From assembly GCA_900112995.1 (NCBI GenBank), contig FONU01000015.1, forward strand, positions 1 through 64,000: 64,000 nt of DNA. Reading direction: 5' to 3'. Under the pieces are notes generated by a model, which was not told where the DNA came from, ran no database searches, and worked only from the letters and a program-made list of their open reading frames with translations. Shown one piece after another: positions 17,611 to 26,848 of this stretch. This stretch comes from [Lactobacillus] rogosae. Lineage in GTDB: Bacteria > Bacillota > Clostridia > Lachnospirales > Lachnospiraceae. The first letter of the stretch is position 1. Every line of letters begins with the position of its first letter. The translations under genes and the position numbers were made by a program.

Positions 17611-19347
17611 TCAGCCAGTAACTTCTTTAATGCCTTTAATATCAGCTATGGCGATAAGAGAGTAGTTAGTGTAATATACAACAAAGCCTGGTTTGGCAGC
17701 GGCAGGCTTTTTGACTTCTTTCTTTAATACATAATCGACTTCAACTTTATCAAGGTTGCGGCCTTTAGAGTAGTAGGCTGCAAGTGCGGCAGCTTCCTCA
17801 AAGGTTCTGTCGGGCAGTTCCTTGCCGTTAGTCTTAACTATAACGTGAGAGCCAGGTATCTGCTTGGCATGAAACCACCAGTCACTATTAGAAGCAAATT
17901 TAAATGTGAGTTCATCATTCTGAAGATTATTCTTGCCGACATACATATCAAAACCGTCTGATGATATATAGTGCAGAGGTTTGTTGTTCTTGTTATCCTT
18001 GCTTTTGGATTTGCTGTTCTTCTTGATATAGCCGGTTATGATAAGTTCTTCTTTGATATTATTAAGGTCATTCTCAGTAGTTGCAATATCGAGGGCATTT
18101 ATTATTGATTCAAGATACATAATCTCATCTTTAATCTCTTCGATAAGTCTTACACCAGCTTCGTAAGTACGTTTTAATTTGTTGTATCGTGCAAAATATT
18201 TATTCGCATTCTCAATTGGTGTCAATGTATCGTCCAAAGGAATAGAGATTTCTTCGTTAGTGTAATAATTAAGAGCTGTGAAGCTTTTTGCACCAGACTC
18301 GATATTGTAGCCGTATGTGTTGATTAGCTCTCCATACACTCTGTATTTGTCACGTTTTTCAGTATCCTTTAACTGTTTTTCCTGAATATCAAGCTTTTTA
18401 TAAGAACGCTCAAGATGAGTTGTAATTATTCTTCTTATATCAGTCGATTTCTGGTGAATTCGTGTTCTTACTTCTTTTTCGTGATAATAACCGATAAGAC
18501 ATTCACTTATTGAGGTGTAGCTTTCGGATTTATCATACATAGTAAGAGAAATAGCGGCAAAATCTGCTGGTGCACCGTTATAATATACGATGTTAGGGCT
18601 GAAACTTCCATTTGCCACGCCATCAATAATAGCCTTGAATGCCTCAAATAGAGCTATGCTTTCAGCACTGGACAGACAGTTGGCTGGTTTGGCACTGTCA
18701 ATATGTGCCCTGTGGCAGACTTCCTCTGATATGCAGGTGCTTATTCCGGTGTAAGCACTGCTTAAGGCTTTGGCAGTAGTCTTAGGCTGTGATAATATAT
18801 TTTCATTAAAGGTATTAAAATCCATATTCATCGGATTGTGCTTGTTAGATGTATTAGGAATAAAATATTCCCTTCCTGGAAGAACTTCTCTGACAGAGCT
18901 TATCTGTGCTGACACATGCTTAATACTGTCTAATATTGTGTTATTGTCATCGCATAATATGATATTGCTGTGTTTGCCCATAAATTCTGTGATTAAATGC
19001 TTACGGCAGAGGTCACCTAATTCATCTAAATGTTCAATTTCAATATCAATTATTCGCTCAAAAGCGGGTTGTGTTATTGATATAATTCGTCCGTTATTGA
19101 TGTGCTTCCTAAGAAACATAACAAAGTTAGGTGCAAGCTGGGGGCTTGGCTTATTATCTTTAGTCATATATGCAAGCGGAAGTGAAGCATTTGCAGATAA
19201 TACAAGCCTGTATTGTCCAGAATTAGCCTTTATGGTAAGTAAAAGCTCATCATTTTCTGGCTCTGCAATCTTATATAATCTTCCACCAAGAATTGTGTTG
19301 TTTAAATCGTGTACAATATTCGCTATTGTAATTCCATCAAATGCCAT
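17611..19347 (-). CDS. rqcH: Ribosome quality control protein RqcH (NFACT family)
   Basis: The protein has 578 residues. An N-terminal NFACT-N domain begins MAFDGITIANIVHDLN. A long coiled-coil region follows at about 270-420. The NFACT-R domain carries the DWWFHAKQIPGSHVI signature near residue 495. RqcH (Rqc2/NEMF homologue, also annotated FbpA/YloA) binds obstructed 50S subunits and directs C-terminal alanine tailing that marks stalled chains for degradation. The annotation as fibronectin-binding protein is older. GGAG lies just upstream of the ATG. It is divergent from yicC across a 228-base gap; a small tggcgta/tacgcca hairpin lies at 19361-19378. Confidence 0.93.
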   Translation of the reverse strand: MAFDGITIANIVHDLNNTILGGRLYKIAEPENDELLLTIKANSGQYRLVLSANASLPLAYMTKDNKPSPQLAPNFVMFLRKHINNGRIISITQPAFERIIDIEIEHLDELGDLCRKHLITEFMGKHSNIILCDDNNTILDSIKHVSAQISSVREVLPGREYFIPNTSNKHNPMNMDFNTFNENILSQPKTTAKALSSAYTGISTCISEEVCHRAHIDSAKPANCLSSAESIALFEAFKAIIDGVANGSFSPNIVYYNGAPADFAAISLTMYDKSESYTSISECLIGYYHEKEVRTRIHQKSTDIRRIITTHLERSYKKLDIQEKQLKDTEKRDKYRVYGELINTYGYNIESGAKSFTALNYYTNEEISIPLDDTLTPIENANKYFARYNKLKRTYEAGVRLIEEIKDEIMYLESIINALDIATTENDLNNIKEELIITGYIKKNSKSKSKDNKNNKPLHYISSDGFDMYVGKNNLQNDELTFKFASNSDWWFHAKQIPGSHVIVKTNGKELPDRTFEEAAALAAYYSKGRNLDKVEVDYVLKKEVKKPAAAKPGFVVYYTNYSLIAIADIKGIKEVTG

Positions 19348-19421
19348 AATACTCCATTCTGGCGTATTGGTACGCCATTAATACTTTAGAATAAATGATA
19401 GCACATTTTATAGATGTTGTC

Positions 19422-19450
19422 TTGTATGGTTAAAGTAAAATTGATATAAT
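19422..19450 (+). promoter_or_regulatory. Promoter of the yicC-gmk-rpoZ unit
   Basis: TTGTAT at 19422-19427 and TATAAT at 19445-19450 have 17-base spacing. It is in the divergent gap between rqcH and yicC, about 125 bases before yicC. Confidence 0.55.
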
Positions 19451-19575
19451 TAGCAGTTGTAATTAAAAGTTTGATATGTAAGTTGATGTTTAATAAGCGA
19501 TGTATTAAACTACATTTAGTATTAAAATATTTTTTAATGTTATCAACAATGAATAAATGAAATGAGGACACTTTG

Positions 19576-20454
19576 ATGATAAAAAGTATGACTGGCTTTG
19601 GAAGAAGCGAGATAGAGAGAGGCAACCGTAAAATAACAGTAGAGATTAAGTCGGTGAACCACAGATTTCTTGAGAACAGTATAAAGATGCCTAAAAAGCT
19701 TAATATATTTGAGGCAAGAATAAGGGATACAATTAAGAAATATGCATCAAGGGGAAAGATTGATGTATTTATTACATACGAGGATAATTCAGAGAGCAAT
19801 GTAAGCCTTAAGTTTAATGAAAGCATAGCACGGGAATATATGAATATATTCAGACAGATGGAGGAGCGTTTTAATATAAGAAATGATATTACTGTTGGAG
19901 CTTTATCAAGATACCCAGAGGTTATCACAATGGAAGAATCGCAGGAAGATGAAGAAGAATTGTGGAACTTTATTAATGAGGCAATAGAAGAAGCCTGCAA
20001 GGGGCTTGCTGATACAAGAATTATTGAGGGTGGGAACTTAAAGAAGGATCTTTTGTTAAAGTTAGACCATATGGAGGAGCTTGTTTATTATATTGAAACA
20101 AAAAATCCACAGATAATAGAAGATTATAAGAAGAAGTTAGAAGCCAAGATGGAAGAAATCCTTTCAGCTGCTGATATAGATAAGAACAGGATAGCTTCTG
20201 AGGTGATTATATATGCTGATAAAGTATGCGTAGATGAGGAGACAGTAAGATTAAGAAGTCATATTGAACACGCAAGAAAATGCCTTAACGAAGACGGAGG
20301 GATTGGAAGAAAGATGGATTTCATAGCACAGGAGATGAACAGGGAAGCCAATACAACTTTATCTAAGGCGAATAATATAGAAATATCAAATGCAGCTATA
20401 GATTTAAAGACAGAAATAGAAAAAATAAGGGAACAGATACAGAATATAGAATAA
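19576..20454 (+). CDS. yicC: YicC family endoribonuclease
   Basis: The protein has 292 residues from the ATG at 19576, with GAGGA at 19564-19568; the TTG at 19573 is rejected because family members start MIKSMTGFGR. The N-terminal SMTGFGRSE and VNHRFLE motifs are typical, as is the C-terminal GRKMDFIAQEMNREANTTLSKA signature. YicC proteins have been described as RNA endonucleases. The position directly before gmk and rpoZ is conserved in Firmicutes, although the small remA/DUF370 gene often found between yicC and gmk is absent here. Confidence 0.93.
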   Translation: MIKSMTGFGRSEIERGNRKITVEIKSVNHRFLENSIKMPKKLNIFEARIRDTIKKYASRGKIDVFITYEDNSESNVSLKFNESIAREYMNIFRQMEERFNIRNDITVGALSRYPEVITMEESQEDEEELWNFINEAIEEACKGLADTRIIEGGNLKKDLLLKLDHMEELVYYIETKNPQIIEDYKKKLEAKMEEILSAADIDKNRIASEVIIYADKVCVDEETVRLRSHIEHARKCLNEDGGIGRKMDFIAQEMNREANTTLSKANNIEISNAAIDLKTEIEKIREQIQNIE

Positions 20455-20460
20455 AAAAGC

Positions 20461-20489
20461 TTGCACGAATCGGTGTATTTCTGTATAAT
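20461..20489 (+). promoter_or_regulatory. Internal promoter before gmk
   Basis: TTGCAC at 20461-20466 and TATAAT at 20484-20489 are 17 bases apart, in the 93-base gap between yicC and gmk. An apparent in-frame TTG start of gmk at 20461 coincides with the -35 element. Confidence 0.6.
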
Positions 20490-20547
20490 AACTTGTACAC
20501 TTATGTTGTGTGCGTGCCAACAGGTATTTACAGATTGGAGAATAGAG

Positions 20548-21180
20548 ATGAAAGAGAAAGGTTTATTACTTGTAATTTCAGGTTTCTCAGGAGCTGGAAA
20601 GGGAACTGTAGTTAAGAGATTATTAGAGCTTCATAATGATTATGCTCTATCTATCTCAGCGACAACCCGCTCACCAAGAGAAGGTGAACAGAATGGAAGA
20701 GAGTATTTCTTTAAATCAACAGAAGAATTTGAGAGTATGATTGATAATTCTGAATTGATTGAGTATGCAAAGTATGTCAGCAACTATTATGGAACACCTA
20801 AGGCATATGTCGAGGAACAGCTTGAAGCAGGTAAGAATGTGATACTTGAAATCGAGATTCAGGGTGCACTTAATATTAAGAAGATGTATCCAGATGCAGT
20901 TCTTTTATTCATTATGCCACCAAGTGCAGAAGAATTAGAGAGAAGACTTGTAGGACGTGGAACAGAAGATGAAGCCACAATAAAGGCAAGACTGCAAAGA
21001 GCCAGTGATGAGGCTAAGGGCGTAGAGAATTATAACTATATAGTTATCAATGATAAAGTGGATGATTGTGTTGAGGCAATTCATTCTATAGTTAACAGTG
21101 AGAAGAGAAAAGCAGTTAACAATATGAGTTTAATTAATAATATTAAAGAAGAGCTTAAAGCTTATGAGAAAGGAGAATAA
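20548..21180 (+). CDS. gmk: Guanylate kinase
   Basis: The protein has 210 residues from the ATG at 20548, with TTGGAG at 20535-20540. The P-loop GFSGAGKGT lies at residues 12-20, followed by the GMP-binding SATTRSPREGEQNGREYFF segment and the lid region. It phosphorylates GMP or dGMP to GDP or dGDP. Upstream in-frame sequence is promoter, not coding. The stop is three bases from rpoZ, whose ribosome binding site lies in the gmk 3' end, so the two are tightly coupled. Confidence 0.97.
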   Translation: MKEKGLLLVISGFSGAGKGTVVKRLLELHNDYALSISATTRSPREGEQNGREYFFKSTEEFESMIDNSELIEYAKYVSNYYGTPKAYVEEQLEAGKNVILEIEIQGALNIKKMYPDAVLLFIMPPSAEELERRLVGRGTEDEATIKARLQRASDEAKGVENYNYIVINDKVDDCVEAIHSIVNSEKRKAVNNMSLINNIKEELKAYEKGE

Positions 21181-21182
21181 TA

Positions 21183-21572
21183 ATGTTACATCCATCATAT
21201 TCAGAATTAATGGCAGTTGTTAATAGTGAGGTAGAGGACGGCGAACAGCCAATCGTACAGAGCCGTTATTCAATTGTTAAGGCTACTGCCGCAAGAGCTA
21301 AAGAGATTATTGATGCAAGAACAATAGAGGAGAAGGTTAGAAAGGCTCGTATTGAGGCTGAGAACGCTCCAAAGGAAAAGGAAAAGGATAATAAGGATAA
21401 GAAGAATGAGCCAAAGCCGCTTACAACACCAGATGAGGCGAGAAAGCTTCAGATAGGAACACCTCTTATCGATAATGCAGAGAATATGAAGCCACTTTCA
21501 ATAGCTGTAGAAGAGTTATATGAAGGCAAGGTTAAGATTGTCAGCAATGGCGATGACAGTGAAATTATGTAA
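21183..21572 (+). CDS. rpoZ: DNA-directed RNA polymerase omega subunit
   Basis: The protein has 129 residues, longer than usual for omega. The conserved part (MLHPSYSELM, SRYSIVKATAARAKEIID) covers residues 1-45. A Lys/Glu-rich linker follows at about 55-80 and then a C-terminal extension of about 45 residues (RKLQIGTPLIDN). Omega assists assembly and stability of RNA polymerase. AAGGAG at 21172-21177 gives the start. It follows gmk immediately, as is standard in Firmicutes. Confidence 0.92.
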   Translation: MLHPSYSELMAVVNSEVEDGEQPIVQSRYSIVKATAARAKEIIDARTIEEKVRKARIEAENAPKEKEKDNKDKKNEPKPLTTPDEARKLQIGTPLIDNAENMKPLSIAVEELYEGKVKIVSNGDDSEIM

Positions 21573-21661
21573 TTTCAGATTTTGATTTTATGCATGGATA
21601 TTTGCTGATATAATGATTACTGCATAATATTGTCATTTGTAATATTAATAATAGAATTTAC

Positions 21662-21693
21662 AGGCTGTTGCATTTTATATGTGACAGCCTTTT
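21662..21693 (+). terminator. Possible terminator between rpoZ and the methyltransferase gene
   Basis: A 7-bp stem, aggctgt (21662-21668) with acagcct (21684-21690), is followed by four T. It overlaps the weakest upstream start candidates of the next gene. Strength is modest. Confidence 0.5.
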
Positions 21694-21718
21694 GATGTTG
21701 GGAGGTAACATAAAAGTT

Positions 21719-22927
21719 ATGGGAAGTAATATATATGATGAGAAGAAGCGTGTAATTAACTGTGAAAGTGCAGAAAAATGTGGGAGCTGTGCCTATGCAG
21801 GAATGAAATACGATAATGAATTAAAGATAAAGCAGGGATATGTAGACAAACTTTTTAAAGACATCTGTCCAGTAGATAAGATAACAGGAATGTACAGACC
21901 AGTGCATTACCGTAACAAGGTTCACGCTGTTGTTGGTGAAGATAAGAATGGCAATATTATAACGGGAATATATGAAGAGAACAGCCACAATATAGTACCT
22001 GTATCTGACTGCCTGCTTGAAGATTCACACTGCAGTAGCATTATAGCTACATTAAGAGATTTATTTAAGTCGTTTAAATACAAGCCATATAATGAAGATA
22101 AGGGAACTGGTTTTATAAGGCATATTCTTTTAAGAAAAGGCTTTTCAACTAAGGAGATTATGCTTGTTATTGTGACGGCTGATGTTGCATTTCCGTCTAA
22201 GACACATTTTCTTAAAGCATTAAAAGAGAAGCACCCAGAGATTAATACAATCGTACAGAATGTTAATAAATACAATACAAGTATGGTGTTAGGACCAAGA
22301 AATATAGTGCTTACAGGCAAGGGATATATTGAAGATGTGTTATGTGGCTACAGATTTAGAATAAGCCCATCATCTTTCTATCAGATTAACCACCAGCAGA
22401 CAGAAAAGTTATACAAGGCGGCGATAAATATGGCTGGAATAACTAAGAAGGATACAGTTATTGACGCTTATTGTGGAATAGGAACAATAGGAATAGCAGC
22501 TTCTGCCAAGGCAGGACAGGTTATAGGGGTTGAGTTAAATGCAGATGCGGTAAAAGATGCAGAGGTCAACGCTAAGATTAACAATATAAAGAATATTAGA
22601 TTTGTGAATGATGATGCTGGAAAGTTTCTTGTTGAATATGCCACACATAAGAGGGCTGATGTTGTTATAATGGATCCTCCAAGAAGTGGCAGCAGTCAGG
22701 AATTTCTTGAGTCGGTACTTAAGATTAAGCCAGAAAGAGTTGTGTATGTATCGTGCAATCCAGATACTCAGAAAAGGGATGTTGATATGCTTATGAAAGG
22801 TGGATATAAGGTTTTGGAGTGCAGACCATTTGATATGTTCCCTTTTTGTGACTATGTGGAGACGGTAGTGTTATTGTCCAAACTTGATGTCGATAAGCAT
22901 ATAGATGTTGAAATTAAGCTGGATTAG
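21719..22927 (+). CDS. rlmD: RumA-type 23S rRNA (uracil-5-)-methyltransferase
   Basis: The protein has 402 residues from the ATG at 21719 (GGGAGGT at 21700-21706); ATG at 21695 is an in-frame alternative. The N-terminal Cys set [20 protein letters not shown] resembles the [4Fe-4S] site of RumA-type enzymes, here without a TRAM domain. The SAM domain has [14 protein letters not shown], and the catalytic regions are DPPRSG and [13 protein letters not shown] with the nucleophilic Cys. The family makes 5-methyluridine in 23S rRNA. Whether the target is U1939 or U747 cannot be told from sequence. The gene ends directly against a gene fragment at 22930. Confidence 0.88.
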   Translation: MGSNIYDEKKRVINCESAEKCGSCAYAGMKYDNELKIKQGYVDKLFKDICPVDKITGMYRPVHYRNKVHAVVGEDKNGNIITGIYEENSHNIVPVSDCLLEDSHCSSIIATLRDLFKSFKYKPYNEDKGTGFIRHILLRKGFSTKEIMLVIVTADVAFPSKTHFLKALKEKHPEINTIVQNVNKYNTSMVLGPRNIVLTGKGYIEDVLCGYRFRISPSSFYQINHQQTEKLYKAAINMAGITKKDTVIDAYCGIGTIGIAASAKAGQVIGVELNADAVKDAEVNAKINNIKNIRFVNDDAGKFLVEYATHKRADVVIMDPPRSGSSQEFLESVLKIKPERVVYVSCNPDTQKRDVDMLMKGGYKVLECRPFDMFPFCDYVETVVLLSKLDVDKHIDVEIKLD

Positions 22928-22929
22928 CT

Positions 22930-23103
22930 TGGATTGATTCATTAAGTGATGAAGAATTATTTAAACCACATATGAGAAAATGGGCTGATGATGCGACTAA
23001 AACAGCAGTGTGGGAAGTTTATAAGTTTATTCATGTGAATACTGTAGCTCCTTTTAAAACTTTCAGGAACAAAATTAGAAAATGGAAGAAAATAGTATTA
23101 TAA
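22930..23103 (+). pseudogene. 3' fragment of a ClbS/DfsB-like four-helix protein gene
   Basis: A reading frame of 57 codons runs without a usable start from about 22930 to the TAA at 23101-23103. It reads [20 protein letters not shown], then [20 protein letters not shown] and ends in a basic KIRKWKK. This is the C-terminal pattern of ClbS/DfsB (DinB-like) proteins (LSDEELF ... KIRKW). The only internal ATG (22972) has no ribosome binding site. The missing N-terminal two thirds and the abutment on the preceding stop mark it as a decayed remnant at the left edge of the accessory segment. Confidence 0.7.
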
Positions 23104-23144
23104 ATTACAGACAGTAAAGTTAAAAATTTCATAAATAGGTTATC

Positions 23145-23175
23145 AAAGGCGATAGAAAAACTATCGTCTTTTTAT
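23145..23175 (+). terminator. Terminator after the gene fragment
   Basis: The stem pairs aaaggcgatag with ctatcgtcttt (one G-U pair) around AAAAA, then runs into T. Further on, 23222-23241 holds a perfect gtaagtgt/acacttac dyad of unknown role; nothing else is visible up to the promoter at 23347. Confidence 0.75.
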
Positions 23176-23346
23176 TTGAAAAAAGAAGCATATCCCAGAG
23201 GGCTGCTTCATCAATTTTTTCGTAAGTGTCCGTACACTTACTGTGCTTACTCATATACTAATAGATCATATACTAATCGTGTAAGAACAATTTTAAGCAT
23301 AATGCTTATATTATTATACCATAGTTTGGAAAAATAAAAAATTATA

Positions 23347-23379
23347 TTTCATAAACGTTTCATAAAAGCTATGTAGAAT
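23347..23379 (+). promoter_or_regulatory. Direct-repeat operator and promoter of the Vex-like transporter operon
   Basis: TTTCATAAACG (23347-23357) is followed at once by TTTCATAAAAG (23358-23368): nine identical bases at an exact 11-bp period, the spacing used by OmpR/PhoB-type regulators. TAGAAT at 23374-23379 is a plausible -10, and its -35 region would fall inside the repeats, as in class II activation. The adjacent regulator at 26849 is of this family. Regulation is inferred. Confidence 0.55.
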
Positions 23380-23432
23380 GTTATTGAAAGCAGTTATGAA
23401 ATACTAAAAAATAGAAAGGAGTAGTTAGTAAA

Positions 23433-24710
23433 GTGATAAAAAATGCTATAGCATATATTACAAGAAAGAGAAATCGAACTTTAATAATTTTTATCATATT
23501 GACTATAGTTCTATCTTGTTTGTATTCTTGTTTAACAATAATGAAATCAAGCAATGAAATAGAAAAGACTTTATATGAAAGTTCTAATTCTTCAATTTCA
23601 ATAACAAAAAAAGATGGTAAATATTTTAACGTTAATCAATTTAAAGATATTGAAAAAATAAAAGAAGTTGAAAAAATAATAATTCAATATGATGGATTAG
23701 CAAAACTAAAAGATGCTAAAGTAGTTAGCGGAGAACAAAGAATAAATAGAGAAGATTTATCTGACGAATTTAAGAATGTTGTTTCATTCGAAGCTACAAA
23801 TAATACTAAAAGAAATATTTTGTTTAGCAGTAGAGTGTTTACAATTAAAGAAGGAAAAAATATAGAAGAAAATGATAAGAATTCAATTATTGTTCATGAA
23901 GAATTTGCTAAACAAAATAATCTAAAATTAGGTGATGAAGTTAATCTTGAATTACTTGACATTGAAGAAAGTGGAAAAATAAAAAGTCATAAATTTAAAA
24001 TTATAGGAATCTTTTCTGGTAAAAAACAGGAAACATATACAGGATTATCTTCTGATTTTAGTGAAAATATGGTGTTTGTAGATTATTCAACAAGCCAAGA
24101 GATATTAAATAAATCAGAAAATAACAAAATTGCAAATAAAATTTTAATGTATTCTAGTAGCGCAGAATCTACAGACTTAGCCTTAAACAAATTGAAAGAG
24201 CTTAAGATTGATGAGTCAAAGTATTTTGTTCAAAAAGATTCTAATGCATTTGAAGAGTCTTTAGAGTCAGTGAGTGGAATAAAACATATGATAAAAATAA
24301 TGACTTATTCTATTATGTTAGGCGGGATTATTGTTCTTTCATTGATTTTGATTCTATGGTTAAGAGAAAGAATTTATGAAATAGGTATATTTTTATCTAT
24401 TGGAACATCTAAGATACAAATTATAATGCAATTTATATTCGAGTTATTATTCATATCGATACCAAGTATAATATCTTCCTTATTTTTAGGAAATGTATTG
24501 ATAAAAGTAATTGCAGGTGGATTAATTAACTCAGAGAACTCAATGATTTCTGGTGGAAATTTAATAAATGATAGTAGTTTTATGTTAAATATTACAACAC
24601 TTGGACAAAGTTATTTAATATTAATAAGTATTATTGTTTTATCAGTTGTATTTGCTTCTTCATTAATATTAATCAAGAAGCCTAAAGAAATATTATCAAA
24701 AATAAGTTAG
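23433..24710 (+). CDS. ABC transporter permease, Vex1-like (FtsX/MacB type)
   Basis: The protein has 425 residues from a GTG at 23433 (AAGGAG at 23416-23421). It has one N-terminal membrane segment (about 14-32), a long extracytoplasmic MacB-type domain (to about 280) and three C-terminal segments (about 286-310, 330-360 and 395-418), the FtsX-permease layout. Size and position match Vex1 of the Streptococcus pneumoniae vex123-vncRS locus. It would form a heteromeric exporter with the permease at 25376 and the ATPase between them. Its substrate is unknown. Codon use (AAA, CAA, AGA; many Asn/Ile/Lys) differs sharply from the flanking AAG/CAG-rich genes, pointing to horizontal origin. Confidence 0.85.
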   Translation: MIKNAIAYITRKRNRTLIIFIILTIVLSCLYSCLTIMKSSNEIEKTLYESSNSSISITKKDGKYFNVNQFKDIEKIKEVEKIIIQYDGLAKLKDAKVVSGEQRINREDLSDEFKNVVSFEATNNTKRNILFSSRVFTIKEGKNIEENDKNSIIVHEEFAKQNNLKLGDEVNLELLDIEESGKIKSHKFKIIGIFSGKKQETYTGLSSDFSENMVFVDYSTSQEILNKSENNKIANKILMYSSSAESTDLALNKLKELKIDESKYFVQKDSNAFEESLESVSGIKHMIKIMTYSIMLGGIIVLSLILILWLRERIYEIGIFLSIGTSKIQIIMQFIFELLFISIPSIISSLFLGNVLIKVIAGGLINSENSMISGGNLINDSSFMLNITTLGQSYLILISIIVLSVVFASSLILIKKPKEILSKIS

Positions 24711-24719
24711 GAGAAAATT

Positions 24720-25376
24720 ATGGAAATATTAGAAATAAAGAATGTATCATATAGTTATGCCAATTCTAAAGAAAAAGTTTTGTCAGGAGTAAATCAAAAA
24801 TTTGAACTTGGGAAGTTTTATGCGATAGTAGGAAAGTCAGGAGCAGGAAAATCTACACTTCTTTCCTTACTTGCTGGACTTGATAAACCTCAAACAGGAC
24901 AAATATTGTTTAAGAATGAAGATATACAAAAGAAAGGATATAGTAATCATAGAAAAAATAATATATCTTTAGTGTTTCAAAACTATAATTTAATAGATTA
25001 TTTATCGCCGATTGAAAATATTAGATTGGTGAATAAATCAGCAGATGAAGGTATCTTGTTTGAACTGGGCTTAGATAAAAAACAAATAAAAAGAAATGTT
25101 ATGAAATTATCTGGTGGACAGCAGCAAAGAGTAGCTATTGCCAGAGCATTGGTATCAGATGCTCCAATAATACTAGCTGATGAGCCTACTGGTAATCTGG
25201 ATAGTGTTACTGCTAGAGAAATAATTAATATATTAAAGACATTAGCTAAAGATAGAGATAAATGTGTAATAGTTGTAACACATAGTAAGGAAGTAGCAGA
25301 TTCTGCAGATATCATTTTAGAACTAAGTGGTAAAAAGTTGAAAAAAGTAAATAAAATGAATTTGGAGGTTGAATAA
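24720..25376 (+). CDS. ABC transporter ATP-binding protein, Vex2-like
   Basis: The protein has 218 residues. It has a Walker A GKSGAGKST near residue 38, Q-loop LVFQNYN, signature LSGGQQQRVAIARAL and Walker B IILADEPTGNLDS. It belongs to the MacB/LolD type that energises FtsX-like permeases. It starts 9 bases after the first permease gene, and its stop overlaps the next start in TAATG, so the three components are translated together. Same AT-rich codon pattern as its neighbours. Confidence 0.94.
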   Translation: MEILEIKNVSYSYANSKEKVLSGVNQKFELGKFYAIVGKSGAGKSTLLSLLAGLDKPQTGQILFKNEDIQKKGYSNHRKNNISLVFQNYNLIDYLSPIENIRLVNKSADEGILFELGLDKKQIKRNVMKLSGGQQQRVAIARALVSDAPIILADEPTGNLDSVTAREIINILKTLAKDRDKCVIVVTHSKEVADSADIILELSGKKLKKVNKMNLEVE

Positions 25377-26752
25377 TGATAAAAAATGCATTTGCTTATG
25401 TAACTAGAAAAAGCTTAAAATCAATAATTATTATGTTAGTCATTTTGGCTATGTCAACTTTAAGTCTTATAAGTTTATCTATTAAAGATGCTACGGACAG
25501 AGCTTCAAAAGAAACATTTGCTAATATAACAAATAGTTTTTCTATGGAGATAAATAGACAGGTAAATCCAGGAACACCTAGAGGTGGAGGAAATGTAAAG
25601 GGTGAAGATATTAAAAAGATATCTCAAACAGATAGTATAGACTCTTATGTAAAAAGAATAAACAGTGTTGCAGATTTAGTTGATTATGATATTATTGAAA
25701 CTAAAGAGACTCTTGCGAATCAATCACCTAAAAGAGCGAAGAATTTTAAAAGAACAGTGATGTTAACCGGAGTTAACGACTCATCAAAAGAAACAAAATT
25801 TATATCAGGAGCATATAAATTAGTAGAAGGAAAGCATTTAGAAAATGAAGATAAAAATAAAATCTTAATGCATAAAGATTTGGCTGAAAAAAATAATCTT
25901 AAAGTTGGAGATAAGATAAAAATAAAATCTAATTTATTTGATGCTGATAATGAGAAAGGTGCAGATGAAACAGTAGAAGTAGAAATTAAAGGTCTATTCG
26001 ATGGGCATAATAGCGGTGGAGTAAGTGCAGCACAAGAACTATACGAAAATACATTAATTACAGATGTTCATACAGCTGCTAAAGTTTATGGTAATACAGA
26101 AGATACGGCTGTATACCAGGATGCAACATTCTTTGTAAAAGGTAATAAGAATCTTGATAGTGTAATAAAAGATATTGAGAAATTAGATATAAATTGGAGA
26201 GGATATAATTTGATTAAAAGTTCATCAAATTATCCTGCATTACAACAATCTATATCAGGTATCTACTCAATTTCAAATAAATTATTTGCTGGCTCATTAA
26301 TATTTGCAGGAGTTGTAGTTTCATTATTATTATTCTTATGGATGAATGCCAGAAAGAAAGAAATAGCAGTATTACTATCATTAGGTATATCAAAATTAGA
26401 AATTTTTGGTCAATTCCTAATTGAGATGGTATTTATATCAATCCCCGCATTCGTTGGTTCTTATTTCTTAGCTGGGTATACAGCTGATAAGCTTGGGAAT
26501 AATATATTGAATAAGGTTACTGGTGATATAGCTAAACAAATAGCTAGACAATCTGCATCTAGCCAATTAGGTGGTGGTGCAGAAGCTGAAGGATTTAACA
26601 AGACATTATCAAGTTTAGATATAAATGTATTACCTAAATTCATAATTTATGTAGTTATATTTATGAGTTTAGTACTGCTTGTATCTTTGATTATATCTTC
26701 TTTCAATATATTAAGAAAGAATCCAAAAGAATTATTAATTGACAATAAATAA
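25376..26752 (+). CDS. ABC transporter permease, Vex3-like (FtsX/MacB type)
   Basis: The protein has 458 residues with GGAGG just before the overlapping ATG. Topology is one N-terminal segment (about 12-30), a large extracytoplasmic domain and three C-terminal segments (about 305-325, 345-368 and 420-445). The N terminus (MIKNAFAYVTRKSLKSI) parallels that of the first permease (MIKNAIAYITRKRNRTL), so the two arose by duplication. Length matches pneumococcal Vex3. It ends at a terminator, so the transporter and the two-component genes are probably separate transcripts. Confidence 0.87.
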   Translation: MIKNAFAYVTRKSLKSIIIMLVILAMSTLSLISLSIKDATDRASKETFANITNSFSMEINRQVNPGTPRGGGNVKGEDIKKISQTDSIDSYVKRINSVADLVDYDIIETKETLANQSPKRAKNFKRTVMLTGVNDSSKETKFISGAYKLVEGKHLENEDKNKILMHKDLAEKNNLKVGDKIKIKSNLFDADNEKGADETVEVEIKGLFDGHNSGGVSAAQELYENTLITDVHTAAKVYGNTEDTAVYQDATFFVKGNKNLDSVIKDIEKLDINWRGYNLIKSSSNYPALQQSISGIYSISNKLFAGSLIFAGVVVSLLLFLWMNARKKEIAVLLSLGISKLEIFGQFLIEMVFISIPAFVGSYFLAGYTADKLGNNILNKVTGDIAKQIARQSASSQLGGGAEAEGFNKTLSSLDINVLPKFIIYVVIFMSLVLLVSLIISSFNILRKNPKELLIDNK

Positions 26753-26786
26753 AATTTTTGGTGCTGAAAAGCACCAAAAATTTTTT
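26751..26786 (+). terminator. Terminator between transporter and two-component genes
   Basis: A 14-bp stem joins 26751-26764 (aaaatttttggtgc) and 26771-26784, with loop TGAAAA followed by T. It overlaps the last codons of the permease gene. Confidence 0.8.
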
Positions 26787-26848
26787 GCTTTTCAATACCC
26801 AATAATATGCTGTACAATATAAGCGAATATGCTTAAGTGGAGGTATAC

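Noticed and set aside
17611-19347. Fibronectin-binding adhesin
   Set aside because: The NFACT domains identify RqcH, a cytoplasmic ribosome quality control factor; the adhesin name is historical.
19386-20000. Minus-strand frame of 204 codons across the rqcH-yicC gap and yicC
   Set aside because: It overlaps the yicC promoter and conserved yicC coding sequence; no start signal.
20455-20547. Small remA/DUF370 gene between yicC and gmk
   Set aside because: The gap is too short and contains a promoter; no frame resembles RemA.
26753-26848. Pep27-like death peptide gene between transporter and regulator genes
   Set aside because: The only frame (MLYNISEYA) has 9 codons and no ribosome site, and the gap is filled by a terminator and promoter.
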